A stretch of 12,134 nucleotides of DNA from an uncultured Armatimonadota bacterium (GTDB lineage: Bacteria; Armatimonadota; Armatimonadia; Armatimonadales; Armatimonadaceae): NCBI GenBank assembly GCA_903915615.1, contig CAIWTR010000116.1:1-12134 (forward strand), written 5' to 3'. A program made the translations under genes and the position numbers. Numbering within the stretch: position 1 is the first letter of the stretch; the number at the start of each line of letters is the position of its first letter. Of the stretch, positions 11,676 through 12,134 are shown in pieces. The notes under the pieces are model-generated. The model did no database searches. It was given only the letters and a program-made list of their open reading frames with translations, and was not told the origin of the DNA.

Positions 11676-12134
11676 CTACAGAAGGCTATACAAGCGCTTC
11701 AGGAGCGTCGCTGTCTCATCCCAGCCGAGACAGCCATCTGTTACGGATACGCCATACCGCATATTTGGGCTGATGGGCTGCTTACCCGAGAAGAGGTTGC
11801 TCTCGATCATGATGCCTCTGAGCGCTGATTCGCCTTCGAGGCGCTGAGTGACCACGCGCTCGGCGACGAACGGCTGCTGCATCGGGTCGTAGCCTGAGTT
11901 CGCATGGCTGGCATCCACAATAAGTGCCTTTGGCAACCCAACCCTATCAAGGTCAGCTACGGCTCTGGCAACGCTTACGCGGTCAAAGTTAGGCTGACTC
12001 TGACGTCCTCCACGGAGAATTAACGATGTGTCTTTGTTTCCATGGGTTTTCACCACGCACGCTTGACCATCATCGTCAAACCCAATATACGAATGGGATG
12101 CGCCTGCGGAAACCATTGCATCGAGTGCAACCTG
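11676..12134 (-). CDS. aroF: class I 3-deoxy-D-arabino-heptulosonate 7-phosphate (DAHP) synthase, C-terminal part (cut by window edge)
   Basis: Condenses phosphoenolpyruvate and erythrose 4-phosphate in the first step of the shikimate pathway to aromatic amino acids. The 152 visible residues match the AroF/AroG/AroH type: QVALDAM at the edge, VVKTHGNKDTSLILRGG, the metal-binding DASHANS, GIMIESNLFSG with its metal-ligand Glu, YGVSVTDGCLGWDET with the last metal-ligand Asp, and the C-terminal LLKRLYSLL. The reading frame is open to the window edge, so the start and the N-terminal feedback-control region are outside; the ATG at 12116 is internal. No clear terminator follows the TAG at 11676. 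The N-K-D-T-S-L version of the usual NPDCHxIL stretch is a mild departure. Which feedback type it is cannot be told. The next gene downstream on this strand is hppA, 381 bases away. Confidence 0.95.
   Translation of the reverse strand, partial: QVALDAMVSAGASHSYIGFDDDGQACVVKTHGNKDTSLILRGGRQSQPNFDRVSVARAVADLDRVGLPKALIVDASHANSGYDPMQQPFVAERVVTQRLEGESALRGIMIESNLFSGKQPISPNMRYGVSVTDGCLGWDETATLLKRLYSLL

Noticed and set aside
12114..12116. ATG at 12116 as start of the DAHP synthase
   Set aside because: The reading frame continues upstream to the window edge with family-typical residues (QVALDA), so this Met is internal.
1..12134. Search for CRISPR arrays, insertion sequences, prophage or defence genes
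   Set aside because: No spaced repeat array, transposase, integrase, toxin-antitoxin or nuclease-like protein is visible on either strand.

Overview
The window looks like chromosomal housekeeping DNA from a free-living bacterium. The best taxonomic hint is the pseudopilin at 4304-5089: its N-terminus, with the FTLIELLVV helix followed by FARAREQARKTTCLSNLKQI and YVQDYDE, is the form found in very many copies in Armatimonadota (Fimbriimonas/Chthonomonas-like genomes). Base composition is moderately GC-rich and even throughout. I see no transposase, integrase, phage gene or CRISPR array. The organism assignment is an inference from protein style only.

Layout. (1) 1-2161, all on the minus strand: glycolytic gap (GAPDH), a thiopurine/halide-methyltransferase-like gene, and the 5' part of pgk running off the left edge. 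A strong terminator lies between gap and the methyltransferase, and pgk seems to have its own -10 box directly in front of its ATG. (2) 2257-4177, minus strand: a two-gene operon, a cytoplasmic PQQ-type beta-propeller protein overlapping a sugar-phosphate isomerase/epimerase, closed by a hairpin that abuts the gap promoter. (3) 4304-5360, plus strand: a pseudopilin plus a small one-helix membrane protein, ended by a textbook terminator. (4) 5379-7664, minus strand: a large M28 zinc peptidase fused to a polytopic membrane domain. (5) 7841-8950, plus strand: a C39-like cysteine peptidase with a degenerate lytic-transglycosylase-like N-terminal region. (6) 8967-9143: tRNA-Leu(GAG) with its own promoter, leader hairpin and terminator. 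(7) 9183-11294, minus strand: membrane pyrophosphatase hppA of the K+-dependent type, with its terminator. (8) 11295-11675: the only long non-coding stretch, holding a candidate structured RNA and a hairpin-rich hppA leader. (9) 11676-12134, minus strand: the C-terminal part of class I DAHP synthase, cut by the right edge.

How the genes fit together. gap and pgk catalyse consecutive steps of lower glycolysis. hppA couples pyrophosphate hydrolysis to ion pumping. DAHP synthase opens the shikimate pathway. The isomerase, pseudopilin and the two peptidases are less specific. Three of the eight CDSs whose start lies in the window and whose start can be judged from an SD (pseudopilin, C39 protein, hppA) appear to begin with TTG behind a well-placed Shine-Dalgarno sequence.

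I do not find a convincing new multi-gene system. The best candidate for something undescribed is the branched RNA fold at 11494-11649 between aroF and hppA. Next are the reduced transglycosylase-plus-C39 architecture and the overlapping propeller/isomerase pair.
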